64,000 nucleotides of DNA from Paucilactobacillus oligofermentans DSM 15707 = LMG 22743 (lineage in GTDB: Bacteria; Bacillota; Bacilli; Lactobacillales; Lactobacillaceae), in the NCBI RefSeq assembly GCF_001434315.1, contig NZ_AZFE01000031.1, positions 370,450 through 434,449 on the forward strand. The letters run 5' to 3'. Positions 16,990 to 26,097 of this stretch are shown here, in pieces (the stretch's first letter is position 1; every line of letters begins with the position of its first letter). A program made the position numbers and the translations under genes. Below the pieces are notes generated by a model. That model searched no databases and was not told where the DNA came from. It saw nothing but the letters and a program-made list of their open reading frames with translations.

Positions 16990-17748
16990 ATGAGTAATCG
17001 ATTAGATGGTAAAGTTGCGATAATTACTGGTGGTACATTAGGAATTGGTTGGGCAATTGCCCACCGGTTCGTCGAAGAGGGTGCTAAAGTTATTATTACA
17101 GGTCGTCATGCAGATGTTGGTGAAGATGCCGCAAAAAAGATTGGCAACACTGATGTAATTCGTTTTATTCAACATGATGCCGCAGATGAAGCTGGTTGGG
17201 TTGATTTATTTGATACCACAGAAAAAGCATTTGGCCCAGTTAGTACACTAGTTAATAATGCAGGGATTGGCTTAACAGGTTCAATTGAAGAAACTAGTAC
17301 CGAAACATGGCGAAAAATTATGGATGTTAACTTGGATGGAGTTTTCTTCGGTACTCGTCTAGGTATAAAGCGCATGAAGAATAAAAATTTAGGTGCTTCT
17401 ATTATTAATATGTCTTCCATCGAAGGATTTATTGGTGATCCTAATTTAGGTGCATATAACGCTACCAAGGGAGCTGTTCGAATTATGTCTAAATCAGCTG
17501 CCGTTGATGCTGCATTAAAAGACTATGATGTCCGAGTTAACACGGTACATCCTGGATATATTAAGACTCCGCTTGTAGATGGCATTGAAGGAGCTGAAGA
17601 AGGCATGTCTGACCGTTCTAAAACTCCAATGGGTCATATTGGCGAACCAGATGATATCGCTTGGATTTGTGTATATCTTGCATCAAATGAATCTAAATTT
17701 GCTACTGGATCCGAGTTTGTAGTTGATGGTGGTTATACTGCCCAATAA
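16990..17748 (+). CDS. (R)-specific short-chain alcohol dehydrogenase
   Basis: This 252-aa SDR enzyme reduces ketones to (R)-alcohols with NADPH. It is very similar to the known Lactobacillus brevis and L. kefiri (R)-alcohol dehydrogenases, of the same length. Visible are the cofactor loop TGGTLGIG (residues 14-21), TGRH giving NADPH preference, NNAG, and the catalytic Ser143, Tyr156 and Lys160 in SSIEGFIGDPNLGAYNATKG. The C-terminus GGYTAQ ends in the glutamine that binds magnesium in the L. brevis enzyme. It is monocistronic with an identified promoter and terminator. The physiological substrate is not known in the family. Confidence 0.95.
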   Translation: MSNRLDGKVAIITGGTLGIGWAIAHRFVEEGAKVIITGRHADVGEDAAKKIGNTDVIRFIQHDAADEAGWVDLFDTTEKAFGPVSTLVNNAGIGLTGSIEETSTETWRKIMDVNLDGVFFGTRLGIKRMKNKNLGASIINMSSIEGFIGDPNLGAYNATKGAVRIMSKSAAVDAALKDYDVRVNTVHPGYIKTPLVDGIEGAEEGMSDRSKTPMGHIGEPDDIAWICVYLASNESKFATGSEFVVDGGYTAQ

Positions 17749-17771
17749 TAAAATTTTAAACTGAACTATAA

Positions 17772-17813
17772 TAGTCGTTGATTGCATACTTTGTAATCAA
17801 CGATTATTTTATT
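17772..17813 (+). terminator. Terminator of the SDR alcohol dehydrogenase gene
   Basis: A 12-bp stem (17772-17783 with 17794-17805) with a T-rich tail follows 24 bp after the stop codon. Confidence 0.75.
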
Positions 17814-17921
17814 TAATTCCAAAATGTTATCTTAATAAAATCTATTAATTGTTAGTAAAATATTTTTATGCTATCCTTACGACATTATCGCTGATAAAGT
17901 AATTATCTGTTAGGAGTAATC

Positions 17922-18446
17922 ATGCTATATTCATCCACTTATAAATCACCATTTGGAAAATTATCAATTGTTTGCGACAACAATTCCTTGCATGGCATTT
18001 GGTTTGAAAACCAGAAATACTTTCAAGACTCACTAACTGAAATGCCCATCATTGACGAAATTCATCCATACTCACTTGTGGTTAAATCTTGGCTAAGTCA
18101 TTATTTCAATGGTGAACGACCAGCTATTGATGAACTTATTTTGTCTCCTAATGTCACCAATTTTAGAAAACGAGTTTTAAACGTTTTACAGGAAATTCCT
18201 TATGGAGAAACTATTTCATATAAAGAAATCGGACAATCCATGGCTAATTCACCCATGTCTGCACAAGCAATTGGTGGCGCAGTCGGTCACAATCCAATTG
18301 CCATTGTAATTCCCTGTCATCGAGTCGTGGGTGCTAATGGTAATCTGACTGGTTATGCTGCTGGAATCAATACTAAAATTAAGTTATTAGCCCATGAACA
18401 CGTTAATTTAGATAATTTATTTATTCCCAATCAAAAAGGACTATGA
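17922..18446 (+). CDS. ogt: Methylated-DNA-protein-cysteine methyltransferase
   Basis: This 174-aa suicide repair protein removes methyl groups from O6-methylguanine. The C-terminal domain has the helix-turn-helix IPYGETISYKEIGQSM and the active site IPCHRVVG with acceptor Cys132. The small N-terminal domain is the usual Ogt-type cap. The start has a TAGGAG site. It is monocistronic and convergent with an L,D-transpeptidase gene; the terminator stem begins within its last codons. Confidence 0.93.
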   Translation: MLYSSTYKSPFGKLSIVCDNNSLHGIWFENQKYFQDSLTEMPIIDEIHPYSLVVKSWLSHYFNGERPAIDELILSPNVTNFRKRVLNVLQEIPYGETISYKEIGQSMANSPMSAQAIGGAVGHNPIAIVIPCHRVVGANGNLTGYAAGINTKIKLLAHEHVNLDNLFIPNQKGL

Positions 18447-18469
18447 ATTTACTTCACATAGTCCTTTTT
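18433..18469. terminator. Bidirectional terminator overlapping the ogt stop
   Basis: A 13-bp perfect stem (18433-18445 with 18457-18469) with A- and T-runs overlaps the last codons of ogt and serves the convergent transpeptidase gene too. Confidence 0.88.
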
Positions 18470-18475
18470 AGTATC

Positions 18476-19861
18476 CTAAAATACTACTACTGGCGTTCCG
18501 ACCGAAACTGCAGCATATAATTTTGCAATAAATTCAGGTGGATTGTTAACACACCCATGACTACCATGGCCCATGTACCAATCACCACCATATTTTGGTT
18601 GCCAAGATGAATCATGTAATCCGACACCTGTGTCATCAATTGGCATCCAATAATTAACTTTAGTAGCATAGTCGCTACCATTATCATTTTGCCCTCGAAG
18701 CGTTGCACCCGGTTGTTTACTCCAAATACTATACGTTCCGGTTGGAGTTTCATGATCAGTCGTTGGATCACCAGTAACAACTGCTGAATCCATTACTAAG
18801 ACCCCATCTTTATAATAATATTCATGTTGATTTTGAATATCAACTTCAACATAAGTCCCACCAATATCAGAGCCACCGTCTTTACTGTAACCAGATCCCT
18901 TGGTAATAATCCAATGGTCAAAATTTTTACCAGCCATAATATCCGTGGTTAATTGCTTAATTTCTTCTGATTGATTAATCGTCCACCCATATAGGCCACC
19001 ATTAACCGTCACAACACCACTGGCGGTTGATTTAAACTGTCGAGATGATCCATATGTTGCATATTGGTCATCTAATTTATTTAAATAATCAGCCATCTTA
19101 GTTTTATCTAACGTAACGTTACCATCAACAACTTTAACCCAGCCAGTAATTTCAGTTGATGAGATATCTACTTTAGTATCATTATAAATTTTTAAATCGC
19201 CGTTAACCTTAGCAATTTTATTCATTTTCGTCTTCAACTTGCCAAACTTAGAACTACTTTCAATTAACCCAGGCTTAGTATATGTTGATTTCAAATTAAT
19301 ACTCGTTTGATTGTTATCAACACTCTTTTTAATCGCCGCAACTAATTTATCCTCACTAATCAGGTTACCTTGAGTTTCTTTAGTAGTAACTACCTTACCG
19401 TTTTTAAACGCTAAATTAGCATCTGTGGACGCTTTACGATTAACATTTAGCTTAGTTACCGTTGAACTAGCAAACTGCTGTAAAGCCGTCTGATTAATCA
19501 TTGCTTTACTGTTGGGTATTTTACTCGAAGTAACCCCTATCAAATGTGCAGGCCAAGCCCATGCATTTTGACTACGCATAATTTTCCTAAGTGTCACATT
19601 AAATTTATTTTGAATGCCAACTACTTCTTGTTTCTCAATAACAACATTTTTACCATTCTCTTTTAACGTGAATTTAGCAGTTTTGATTTTCTGACTAAGC
19701 AATTTATCAGCTTGTTCAACATTTTCACCAGCAATCTTTGAACCTAGTATCGTTGTTCTAGGCAAAAAATGCTGCTGATAATACATCGATCCACCGATAT
19801 AAATCACCATGCATAAGCCCAAAATTAAACCTATTGTCATCAACGCTCTATTTTTTTTCAT
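18476..19861 (-). CDS. L,D-transpeptidase (YkuD domain) with peptidoglycan-binding domain
   Basis: This 461-aa protein has an N-terminal membrane anchor (residues 5-25) and acts outside the cell, cross-linking or modifying peptidoglycan. Residues 40-320 hold two repeats of the PG_binding_4 type seen with YkuD proteins. The C-terminal YkuD domain has VEVDIQNQHEYYYKDG, TPTGTYSIWSK and the active site MGHGSHGCVNNPP with Cys437 and His435. Length and layout fit the Lactobacillus ErfK/YbiS/YkuD group. The gene is monocistronic. In place of transpeptidation, some members attach other amines; specificity is not readable. Confidence 0.92.
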   Translation of the reverse strand: MKKNRALMTIGLILGLCMVIYIGGSMYYQQHFLPRTTILGSKIAGENVEQADKLLSQKIKTAKFTLKENGKNVVIEKQEVVGIQNKFNVTLRKIMRSQNAWAWPAHLIGVTSSKIPNSKAMINQTALQQFASSTVTKLNVNRKASTDANLAFKNGKVVTTKETQGNLISEDKLVAAIKKSVDNNQTSINLKSTYTKPGLIESSSKFGKLKTKMNKIAKVNGDLKIYNDTKVDISSTEITGWVKVVDGNVTLDKTKMADYLNKLDDQYATYGSSRQFKSTASGVVTVNGGLYGWTINQSEEIKQLTTDIMAGKNFDHWIITKGSGYSKDGGSDIGGTYVEVDIQNQHEYYYKDGVLVMDSAVVTGDPTTDHETPTGTYSIWSKQPGATLRGQNDNGSDYATKVNYWMPIDDTGVGLHDSSWQPKYGGDWYMGHGSHGCVNNPPEFIAKLYAAVSVGTPVVVF

Positions 19862-19922
19862 TATTACTCCCCACTAAAATTACATGCACTTAATAATAAT
19901 ATAAATGTTAACTAAAAGAAAG

Positions 19923-19955
19923 AAAAAGGCTACAGATAGATTAACATCTGTAGTC
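19923..19955 (-). terminator. Terminator of the LTA-synthase-like gene
   Basis: On the minus strand an 8-bp stem CTACAGAT/ATCTGTAG with an 8-bp loop is followed by CCTTTTTCTTTCTTTT. Confidence 0.8.
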
Positions 19956-19989
19956 TTAATACTTTGATTACTCATAAACTTATTAACAA

Positions 19990-22917
19990 TTAATGGCTCA
20001 TAAATCCATGCTGGGCAAGATATCCTTTCCCCGCGGTCAAATCATATTGAACTAATTGATAGTCATGAAGTAATTGTTTTTGTTTTTTGTTAAGTTTTGA
20101 AACCAAATGTTGATTATCATCAACCATAATTGAGCTTCCATTAGCAGTGTTATTAGAAGCACCATCAAATGGGTTAAGCGACATTGCTGGCAGATCTTCA
20201 TATACTTTGGTAAGCAATGCATAATATGGCGATACTTTGACACTCATTTGTTTCAATAACATGGCCGCAAAATCATTTGGGGATACAACTTGATGCTTAG
20301 CTAATTTAACATTATGAGCTGAACTAGCTTGATTCCCATAAATTAAATAATCAGTTGCATGTAGTTGCAAACCATATTGGTGCATACTATCACCATTATA
20401 AATTCCAGGCAAATGATCACCATACCAAACCACCGTAACGGGCTTTTTAACTTCATCAAGTTGTTGATTAAATTCTTTTAAAGCGTCATCCGTATAATGA
20501 ATACCTTGAATATAATTTTCGATATTCTTTTTATGTTCAGCATCCAAATATGCGGTCCCAGAAACTGAATAGTCGGTTTTTTCATAATAATTATCAAATG
20601 GCATATGATTTTGCATCGTTACCAAGTTGATAAATTGACTACCCGAATGATCCGTAATTTCTTTAAGCGTCTGTGAATAAGCAGATGCATCAGAGATATA
20701 TGGGCTATTTTGAATTTTAGCCGTATAGCTTAATTTATCACCATCTTGTAAATGATAGAACTTATCAAATCCCAGCTTACTGTAAACTTGTTTACGATTA
20801 TAAAGATTAGCAGTAAATGGATGAATCGCTACTCGATAATCAAACATATCCGAAATTGCAAACGTTTGATCTTGATATGGTACAAGTTGAGAATATGGAG
20901 TTGGTAATGTCGGTGAAAAATTAGTCATCGATAGACTAGTTAAGGCCTGATACTCCATATTAGCAGTTCCACCACCATAGCCAGAACTAATCATTTTTCC
21001 TGAAGTTGTAGACTTTTCTAATTCATGAATATATGGAATTGGATCTCCATTGACTTTTAAATTTGGCACGTCAGCTGGATCAGCAAAACTTTCACTCAGT
21101 GCAAAGACTACGGTTTGATTTTTCATATCATCGTGCTGACGAGTTTTATTAATTTGCTGAGCTTGTCCTTGATATTTCTTCTGGAGATCAAGCATTGCTT
21201 TTTTAGAGTACCCAACCGGCTGCTTCATCACCGTTACATCAATATTATTAGCAAATTGCAACACAGTTCCGTTAAGTTTAGCTGCTCGTAATTGCGAATA
21301 AAAATATGGCTTATCTTTGGCTGCACTGAGTCCTTTAGCTACAATTGTATCAGGATGATTAGCAACCGAAAAAGACCCTAACAAGACAACCGATATCAAT
21401 AACATAATGATCCGTTTAGTACGTCCCCATCTGATTACGTCATCAAAATGTTGCACTAATCCAGCAATCACAATCATGATGATCATAATGGCTACTGCAC
21501 CACCAATGGCCATTGTCGAAACCAACTTCAACAAATCATTAATTGAAGATAACGAAGTCACCATGGAAGTATCAACGGGTAGCACGGGTTCATTTCGACT
21601 AGCAATTTTAACAACATTCACTAATAGCCAGATGGCGTAACTAGTTAAAGTTGCAATTGAAGCCCACCAATACCGATTAAAAATTGACATTAAAATGGCA
21701 AACACCAGATAAATCATGAGTACATTAATAAAGATAATTAACTCTCGATGCAGCACAACCCATTGAATCATGTTCAACTTCCAGCCCCACAGCTGCCACA
21801 TTGAAATTACGGTCATTATCCATGCGATAACGATAAACAACCAGGTTCGCCAAAGTCCAATCGTTACTTTCTTGAACAATGCTAGCCATTGAGTTTTGGC
21901 CACTTTTTTAACTTTTACAAATTTAAGTAATAATTGAATTAAAGCAAACATAAGACTATTAAAAATAACCGTTAAAATTAGCAATACTCCAAATGTCACT
22001 ATGGGGTTCCAATTGACGGCCGGCTTAATTAAAAATGACAATCCGGTCGCAAATACCTGCGGATACATCATCAATAAAAAATTAATCCCCAATAATCCTG
22101 TTGAAGCCGGACTAAGATCACGTGATTTTTTCGATAATCGTTGCACTAGTACCATTATCATAATACTAACTGCCACTAATAACGGTTGATTAAAACTAAT
22201 ACCATCAAGATAATGCACAGTTGTCGTCAAACCGTGATGCGGATCATATGCAACTACATTAGTATTCATCCAAGAGGCCACGATTGATATTAGCAACAAT
22301 ACTCCCGTACCCGGTGCTAAAATGGAATAACGTAATCGCTGAATTACCGGATCAACACTAATCCAAATTCCAATCAAAAATAGTCCCATTAATAAAATAA
22401 TGGTTGGCCCATTGAAAACACCCATCCATTTTGTACCAAATGTTAAATAAGATACAAAATAGATAATTACCATTCCACCCGTAATTTTTCTCAACTTAAC
22501 CAATCCTAATGAACGAAGGTATTGACTAATTATAGGTCCAAATAACATTAGTGCTAGATAAGATACTAATCCGGAACCAATATTTTTTATTAAGTAAAGG
22601 CTGCCTTGGGTCGTAAATATTTGTGTACTAAAGAGATTAACAATCATCATTATGATCCAAACTAGACTCAAAATGATTACTACAATTTTATTTTTACCTT
22701 TTAATGACTGACTGTGCATTCCTAACAAAATTGGGATTCCAAGACTTCCAATAACCGCACAATTTTTAATTATCCAAATTATCCAAAAAACAAAGCCTTT
22801 CATGTAAGGTTGTTGTTCAAACATTCCAAAAGTGACAATTAAAGTACTAAATACTACCAAAAAATTTATTAAAATGACAATTTTGTTCCACTGATGCATC
22901 CCGGTATGACGTTTCAT
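19990..22917 (-). CDS. LTA synthase-family sulfatase-fold glycerol-phosphate transferase, large multispanning form
   Basis: This 975-aa membrane protein has an N-terminal half with about 13-14 hydrophobic segments (residues 12-545) and a C-terminal extracellular sulfatase-type domain (about 590-900). The active-site elements of LtaS-type enzymes are visible: FALSESFADP (metal Glu), GYGGGTANMEYQAL (nucleophile Thr) and WYGDHLPG (Asp-His). Such enzymes move glycerol phosphate from phosphatidylglycerol to teichoic acids or other wall polymers. Classical LtaS has only five helices and about 650 residues, so this longer form probably has a different acceptor. It is monocistronic. A role in decorating a wall polysaccharide is inference. 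Confidence 0.85.
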   Translation of the reverse strand: MKRHTGMHQWNKIVILINFLVVFSTLIVTFGMFEQQPYMKGFVFWIIWIIKNCAVIGSLGIPILLGMHSQSLKGKNKIVVIILSLVWIIMMIVNLFSTQIFTTQGSLYLIKNIGSGLVSYLALMLFGPIISQYLRSLGLVKLRKITGGMVIIYFVSYLTFGTKWMGVFNGPTIILLMGLFLIGIWISVDPVIQRLRYSILAPGTGVLLLISIVASWMNTNVVAYDPHHGLTTTVHYLDGISFNQPLLVAVSIMIMVLVQRLSKKSRDLSPASTGLLGINFLLMMYPQVFATGLSFLIKPAVNWNPIVTFGVLLILTVIFNSLMFALIQLLLKFVKVKKVAKTQWLALFKKVTIGLWRTWLFIVIAWIMTVISMWQLWGWKLNMIQWVVLHRELIIFINVLMIYLVFAILMSIFNRYWWASIATLTSYAIWLLVNVVKIASRNEPVLPVDTSMVTSLSSINDLLKLVSTMAIGGAVAIMIIMIVIAGLVQHFDDVIRWGRTKRIIMLLISVVLLGSFSVANHPDTIVAKGLSAAKDKPYFYSQLRAAKLNGTVLQFANNIDVTVMKQPVGYSKKAMLDLQKKYQGQAQQINKTRQHDDMKNQTVVFALSESFADPADVPNLKVNGDPIPYIHELEKSTTSGKMISSGYGGGTANMEYQALTSLSMTNFSPTLPTPYSQLVPYQDQTFAISDMFDYRVAIHPFTANLYNRKQVYSKLGFDKFYHLQDGDKLSYTAKIQNSPYISDASAYSQTLKEITDHSGSQFINLVTMQNHMPFDNYYEKTDYSVSGTAYLDAEHKKNIENYIQGIHYTDDALKEFNQQLDEVKKPVTVVWYGDHLPGIYNGDSMHQYGLQLHATDYLIYGNQASSAHNVKLAKHQVVSPNDFAAMLLKQMSVKVSPYYALLTKVYEDLPAMSLNPFDGASNNTANGSSIMVDDNQHLVSKLNKKQKQLLHDYQLVQYDLTAGKGYLAQHGFMSH

Positions 22918-23107
22918 TTTTCACCTTTTACTTTAGGTTAGTTTCAAATCCTACTCATTTGAACTACCTACTCCAATTAAAATAATATGAGTACCAGTAT
23001 AAACAGATTTAAGAGCCGGGTAAAGATACAAAGTACAATATTTGTTCTTATTTAATAATTCGTTTTACATTATTAAATGATTGGCTTGCTTACTTTAAAA
23101 AGCAAAA

Positions 23108-23137
23108 AAAGCGTGAGCTCATTCGAGTTCACGCTTT
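23108..23137 (-). terminator. Terminator of the aldehyde dehydrogenase gene
   Basis: A 13-bp stem (AAAGCGTGAGCTC with GAGTTCACGCTTT, loop ATTC) is followed on the minus strand by a T-run. Confidence 0.85.
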
Positions 23138-23159
23138 AATCTGGATACTAGTATTTTAA

Positions 23160-24581
23160 TTACTCTGGATCAGTAGCAACTAACCCACCAGCTAAATTAC
23201 TTAAATCCGGATGATTAGCAGTCACAATTAATTGTTCATTAACAAAGGCATTCAAGCCAAGTTCATACATTTCACGACCATAACCTGAATTTTTAACTCC
23301 ACCAAATGGTAAGTCTGGAAGTGACACCATAAAATTATTAACAAAAACCATTCCCGTTTCAATCTTCGACGCTACTTCTTCACCACGTTTTGGATCACCA
23401 CTAAAGACAATGCCTCCCAAGCCAAGATCTGAATCATTAGCTAAATCAATGGCTTCTTGATCTGAACTAACCTTGTAAACCTGAGCGACTGGTCCAAACA
23501 TTTCTTGTGAATAAGCGGGGTTACCCGGTTTAATATCCGTTAAAATAGTTGGCTGGAAAAATTGTCCTGGTAAATCAATGGCTTCATTACCATAAAATAA
23601 TTTTGCACCACTGGTAATTGCATCATTTACTTGTTGTTGTAATTTATCTTTTGCTTTTTTAGAGTTCATTGGTGCTAATGATGTTTTTGGATCTAACGGA
23701 TCACCTGGAATTACTTTGGCAAAATTATCACGTAATTTATCCAAAAATTGATCATACAGATTATCCGCTACAATAAATCGTTTTGACGAGGTACATACTT
23801 GTCCTGCATTATAAAGGCGTGTTCTCCATGCCACATCAGCCACTGTATCAATGTCAGTATCATCTAACACGATGAATGCATCAGTACCACCAAGTTCCAT
23901 TGTATTTTTCTTTAAGTTGGCACCAGCTTCACGAGCTACACTTCGTCCACCACGTTCAGAACCAGTTAGCGCTACTCCTTGAACGCGACGATCGGCAACC
24001 ACATCAGATACTTGATCATAATTCAAAAACAGGTTGGTCAGACTAGCATCTGGCAACGAAGAGTCTTTAATAATTTTTTCAAACGCAGCCGCAGACCCTG
24101 GAGTAATCGCTGCATGTTTTAAAATCATTGGGTTTCCGACCATAAAGTTTGGTGCAAAAACACGCATTATTTGATACATTGGAAAGTTCCATGGTTCCAC
24201 CATTAATAACACACCTAATGGATGCTTTTTAATTTGTGCTTGACCCGTTGCAATTGTTTCAATCATTTTTGGTTGTAATAAGTCTGCACTATGATCCGCA
24301 AAGTAATCCGCAATCATTGCACATAATTCAACTTCACCTTGTGACTCACGCAAAAGTTTTCCCATGTCTTGCGTAATTGTTTTAGCTAATTTATCAATAT
24401 TTTCACGCAGCAACGCCGCAACTTCATGTAATTGTACAGAACGCGTTTCAGGTCCTTCAAGTTCCCACTGTTTATATAGGGCTTGAGCACTATCCAGCGC
24501 CTCTTCAATTTCCGTTGGTGTTGCATTTGGATATTCTTTCACTACTTCATTGGTATATGGATTCACTGTTTTATAAGCCAT
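23160..24581 (-). CDS. NAD(P)-dependent aldehyde (succinate-semialdehyde type) dehydrogenase
   Basis: This 473-aa aldehyde dehydrogenase oxidises an aldehyde to the acid in the cytoplasm. Visible are the cofactor region MVEPWNFPMYQIMR, VALTGSERGG, the catalytic Glu in MELGGTDAF and the catalytic Cys263 in AGQVCTSSKRF, then EMFGPVAQVY. The sequence resembles the succinate-semialdehyde dehydrogenase (GabD/Sad) group of lactobacilli, but family specificity is broad. GGAGG precedes the ATG. It is monocistronic, divergent from a DUF2075 gene across a 296-bp gap with several inverted repeats. Confidence 0.9.
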   Translation of the reverse strand: MAYKTVNPYTNEVVKEYPNATPTEIEEALDSAQALYKQWELEGPETRSVQLHEVAALLRENIDKLAKTITQDMGKLLRESQGEVELCAMIADYFADHSADLLQPKMIETIATGQAQIKKHPLGVLLMVEPWNFPMYQIMRVFAPNFMVGNPMILKHAAITPGSAAAFEKIIKDSSLPDASLTNLFLNYDQVSDVVADRRVQGVALTGSERGGRSVAREAGANLKKNTMELGGTDAFIVLDDTDIDTVADVAWRTRLYNAGQVCTSSKRFIVADNLYDQFLDKLRDNFAKVIPGDPLDPKTSLAPMNSKKAKDKLQQQVNDAITSGAKLFYGNEAIDLPGQFFQPTILTDIKPGNPAYSQEMFGPVAQVYKVSSDQEAIDLANDSDLGLGGIVFSGDPKRGEEVASKIETGMVFVNNFMVSLPDLPFGGVKNSGYGREMYELGLNAFVNEQLIVTANHPDLSNLAGGLVATDPE

Positions 24582-24705
24582 TTTGTTCCTCCTAAATTTA
24601 AGTAATAATATTCACAATCCCCACAAACGAAATCATCGTTCACGGTAGCGGTTTCAGAATGACTATAGTTTAGCTTGTGAATTTCATTTGGTCAACTAAA
24701 AGTAC

Positions 24706-24745
24706 CTATAAATTTATAGATACCAAAAATTTCACTCTTTGGTAT
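24706..24745. repeat. Clustered inverted repeats in the 24582-24877 gap
   Basis: CTATAAATTTATAG (24706-24719) is a perfect palindrome, directly followed by an 8-bp inverted repeat ATACCAAA/TTTGGTAT (24720-24745). A third small hairpin, GGGT with ACCC, lies near 24770-24784. They sit in the long leader of the DUF2075 gene and may be operators or folded RNA. The rest of this gap holds nothing I recognise. Confidence 0.4.
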
Positions 24746-24877
24746 ACTTTAATTTGCACGTTAAATACGGGTGTTTCATACCCAAAATTAGTAAATTTAA
24801 CGATATTTATTGGCGCGTTTTACAGCTGTAATTATGCTAGAATAACTATGATAGCTAAAAAGCGAGGAGTTTTAAAA

Positions 24878-26041
24878 ATGAATAAGATTTTACAAGCACA
24901 ATTTTTTGTTGATGACCTTTCAGATGATCAAAAAAACATGATTGCCAATATCAATGATTATATTAAACAAGGAATGAACACTGATTCTCATTCGGTAGCC
25001 ATCATTCAAGGCGCTGCCGGAACCGGAAAATCTGTTGTATTAATGGAATTAGTCCGTCAATACATGACTGATAAGAAGTACAAAACTGCTCTAGTGGTTA
25101 ACCACCCAGAATTATATAAGGCTTATCAAGACCTTGGTGAATCCATCCCCAATATGAATGTAAATTCAATTCGTCGTCCAACCGCTTTAATTAACGATGC
25201 TCAAAAAAACCACAAAAAGTTCGATGTGATTTTCGTTGATGAAGCCCACTTACTTTATTCCAAATCCGAACCATATGCACATTACCGTGGTGAAAACCAA
25301 TTAACTGATTTAATGAATTTAGCCAAAGTTGTGGTGGTTGTGTATGACTTCGCCCAAGTCTTTCAGTCTAAAATGTACTGGGATAAGGAACTTTTATTTA
25401 AAACGATTGGTAATCATCCATACAAAATGTTTGATATGAACTTTCAATATCGAATGGTTGCCAGTGATGAACAAGTCGCTTGGATGGATAATTTAACTTC
25501 CCAAAAGCCATTAGCTGCCTTTCCTAAAAATGGACAGTTTGAATTTAAAATGTTTGATACCGCTGGAGACCTTTTTGAAAATATCAAAACAAGGAATAAA
25601 GAAGTCGGTATGAGCCGTGTTGTTGCAACCTCAGGCTTTCCACGTATTGACGGTCGACATAACGTGGAAATGGATACTTTTAGTTTGCCTTGGGACGAAT
25701 GGGATCCTCAACGTACTCATTGGGCTAAACGTGAAGGTTCAATCACTCAAGTTGGAACGATTTATACTTTACAAGGATTTGACCTAAATTATGTAGGGAT
25801 GATTATTGGGCCATCTTTTGGCTATGATAAAAAAACTGACACAATGACAATTATTCCAGAAAAATATTCACATAAAGAAATTTTCAAGAAAAGAAAAGAT
25901 ATCCAGTTTACTAAAGCCGAATACAAAGAATTTATTGCCAATGTCTTAAACGTTTTAATGAAGCGTGGTAAATATGGCTTGTATTTAACTGCTTATGACG
26001 ACGCATTAAGAGAACGATTGATGGAATTATCTACTGAATAA
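24878..26041 (+). CDS. DUF2075-family P-loop ATPase/helicase-like protein
   Basis: This 387-aa protein matches the DUF2075 (Schlafen group 3-like helicase) family. It has Walker A GAAGTGKSV (about residue 45), Walker B VIFVDEAHLLYS and further superfamily 1-like pieces: VVVVYDFAQVF, FQYRMVASDEQ and VGTIYTLQGFDL. Cytoplasmic nucleic-acid-dependent ATPase activity is likely. ATG at 24878 is chosen for its GAGGAG site; an open frame to 24677 lacks one. It stands alone, without a partner nuclease or methylase gene, so I do not call it a defence system. Its role is unknown. Confidence 0.85.
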   Translation: MNKILQAQFFVDDLSDDQKNMIANINDYIKQGMNTDSHSVAIIQGAAGTGKSVVLMELVRQYMTDKKYKTALVVNHPELYKAYQDLGESIPNMNVNSIRRPTALINDAQKNHKKFDVIFVDEAHLLYSKSEPYAHYRGENQLTDLMNLAKVVVVVYDFAQVFQSKMYWDKELLFKTIGNHPYKMFDMNFQYRMVASDEQVAWMDNLTSQKPLAAFPKNGQFEFKMFDTAGDLFENIKTRNKEVGMSRVVATSGFPRIDGRHNVEMDTFSLPWDEWDPQRTHWAKREGSITQVGTIYTLQGFDLNYVGMIIGPSFGYDKKTDTMTIIPEKYSHKEIFKKRKDIQFTKAEYKEFIANVLNVLMKRGKYGLYLTAYDDALRERLMELSTE

Positions 26042-26092
26042 AAAATGATTCTTAATTATTATATGTAGATTTAATAATTAGGAATCATTTTT
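26041..26092. terminator. Bidirectional terminator
   Basis: A stem of about 20 bp with one mismatch (26041-26061 with 26072-26092) flanked by A and T runs separates the convergent DUF2075 and MFS genes. Confidence 0.85.
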
Positions 26093-26097
26093 ATTTG

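Noticed and set aside
24878-26041. DUF2075 ATPase as part of an antiphage system
   Set aside because: No nuclease, methylase, sensor or other defence-type partner is next to it; both neighbours are metabolic.
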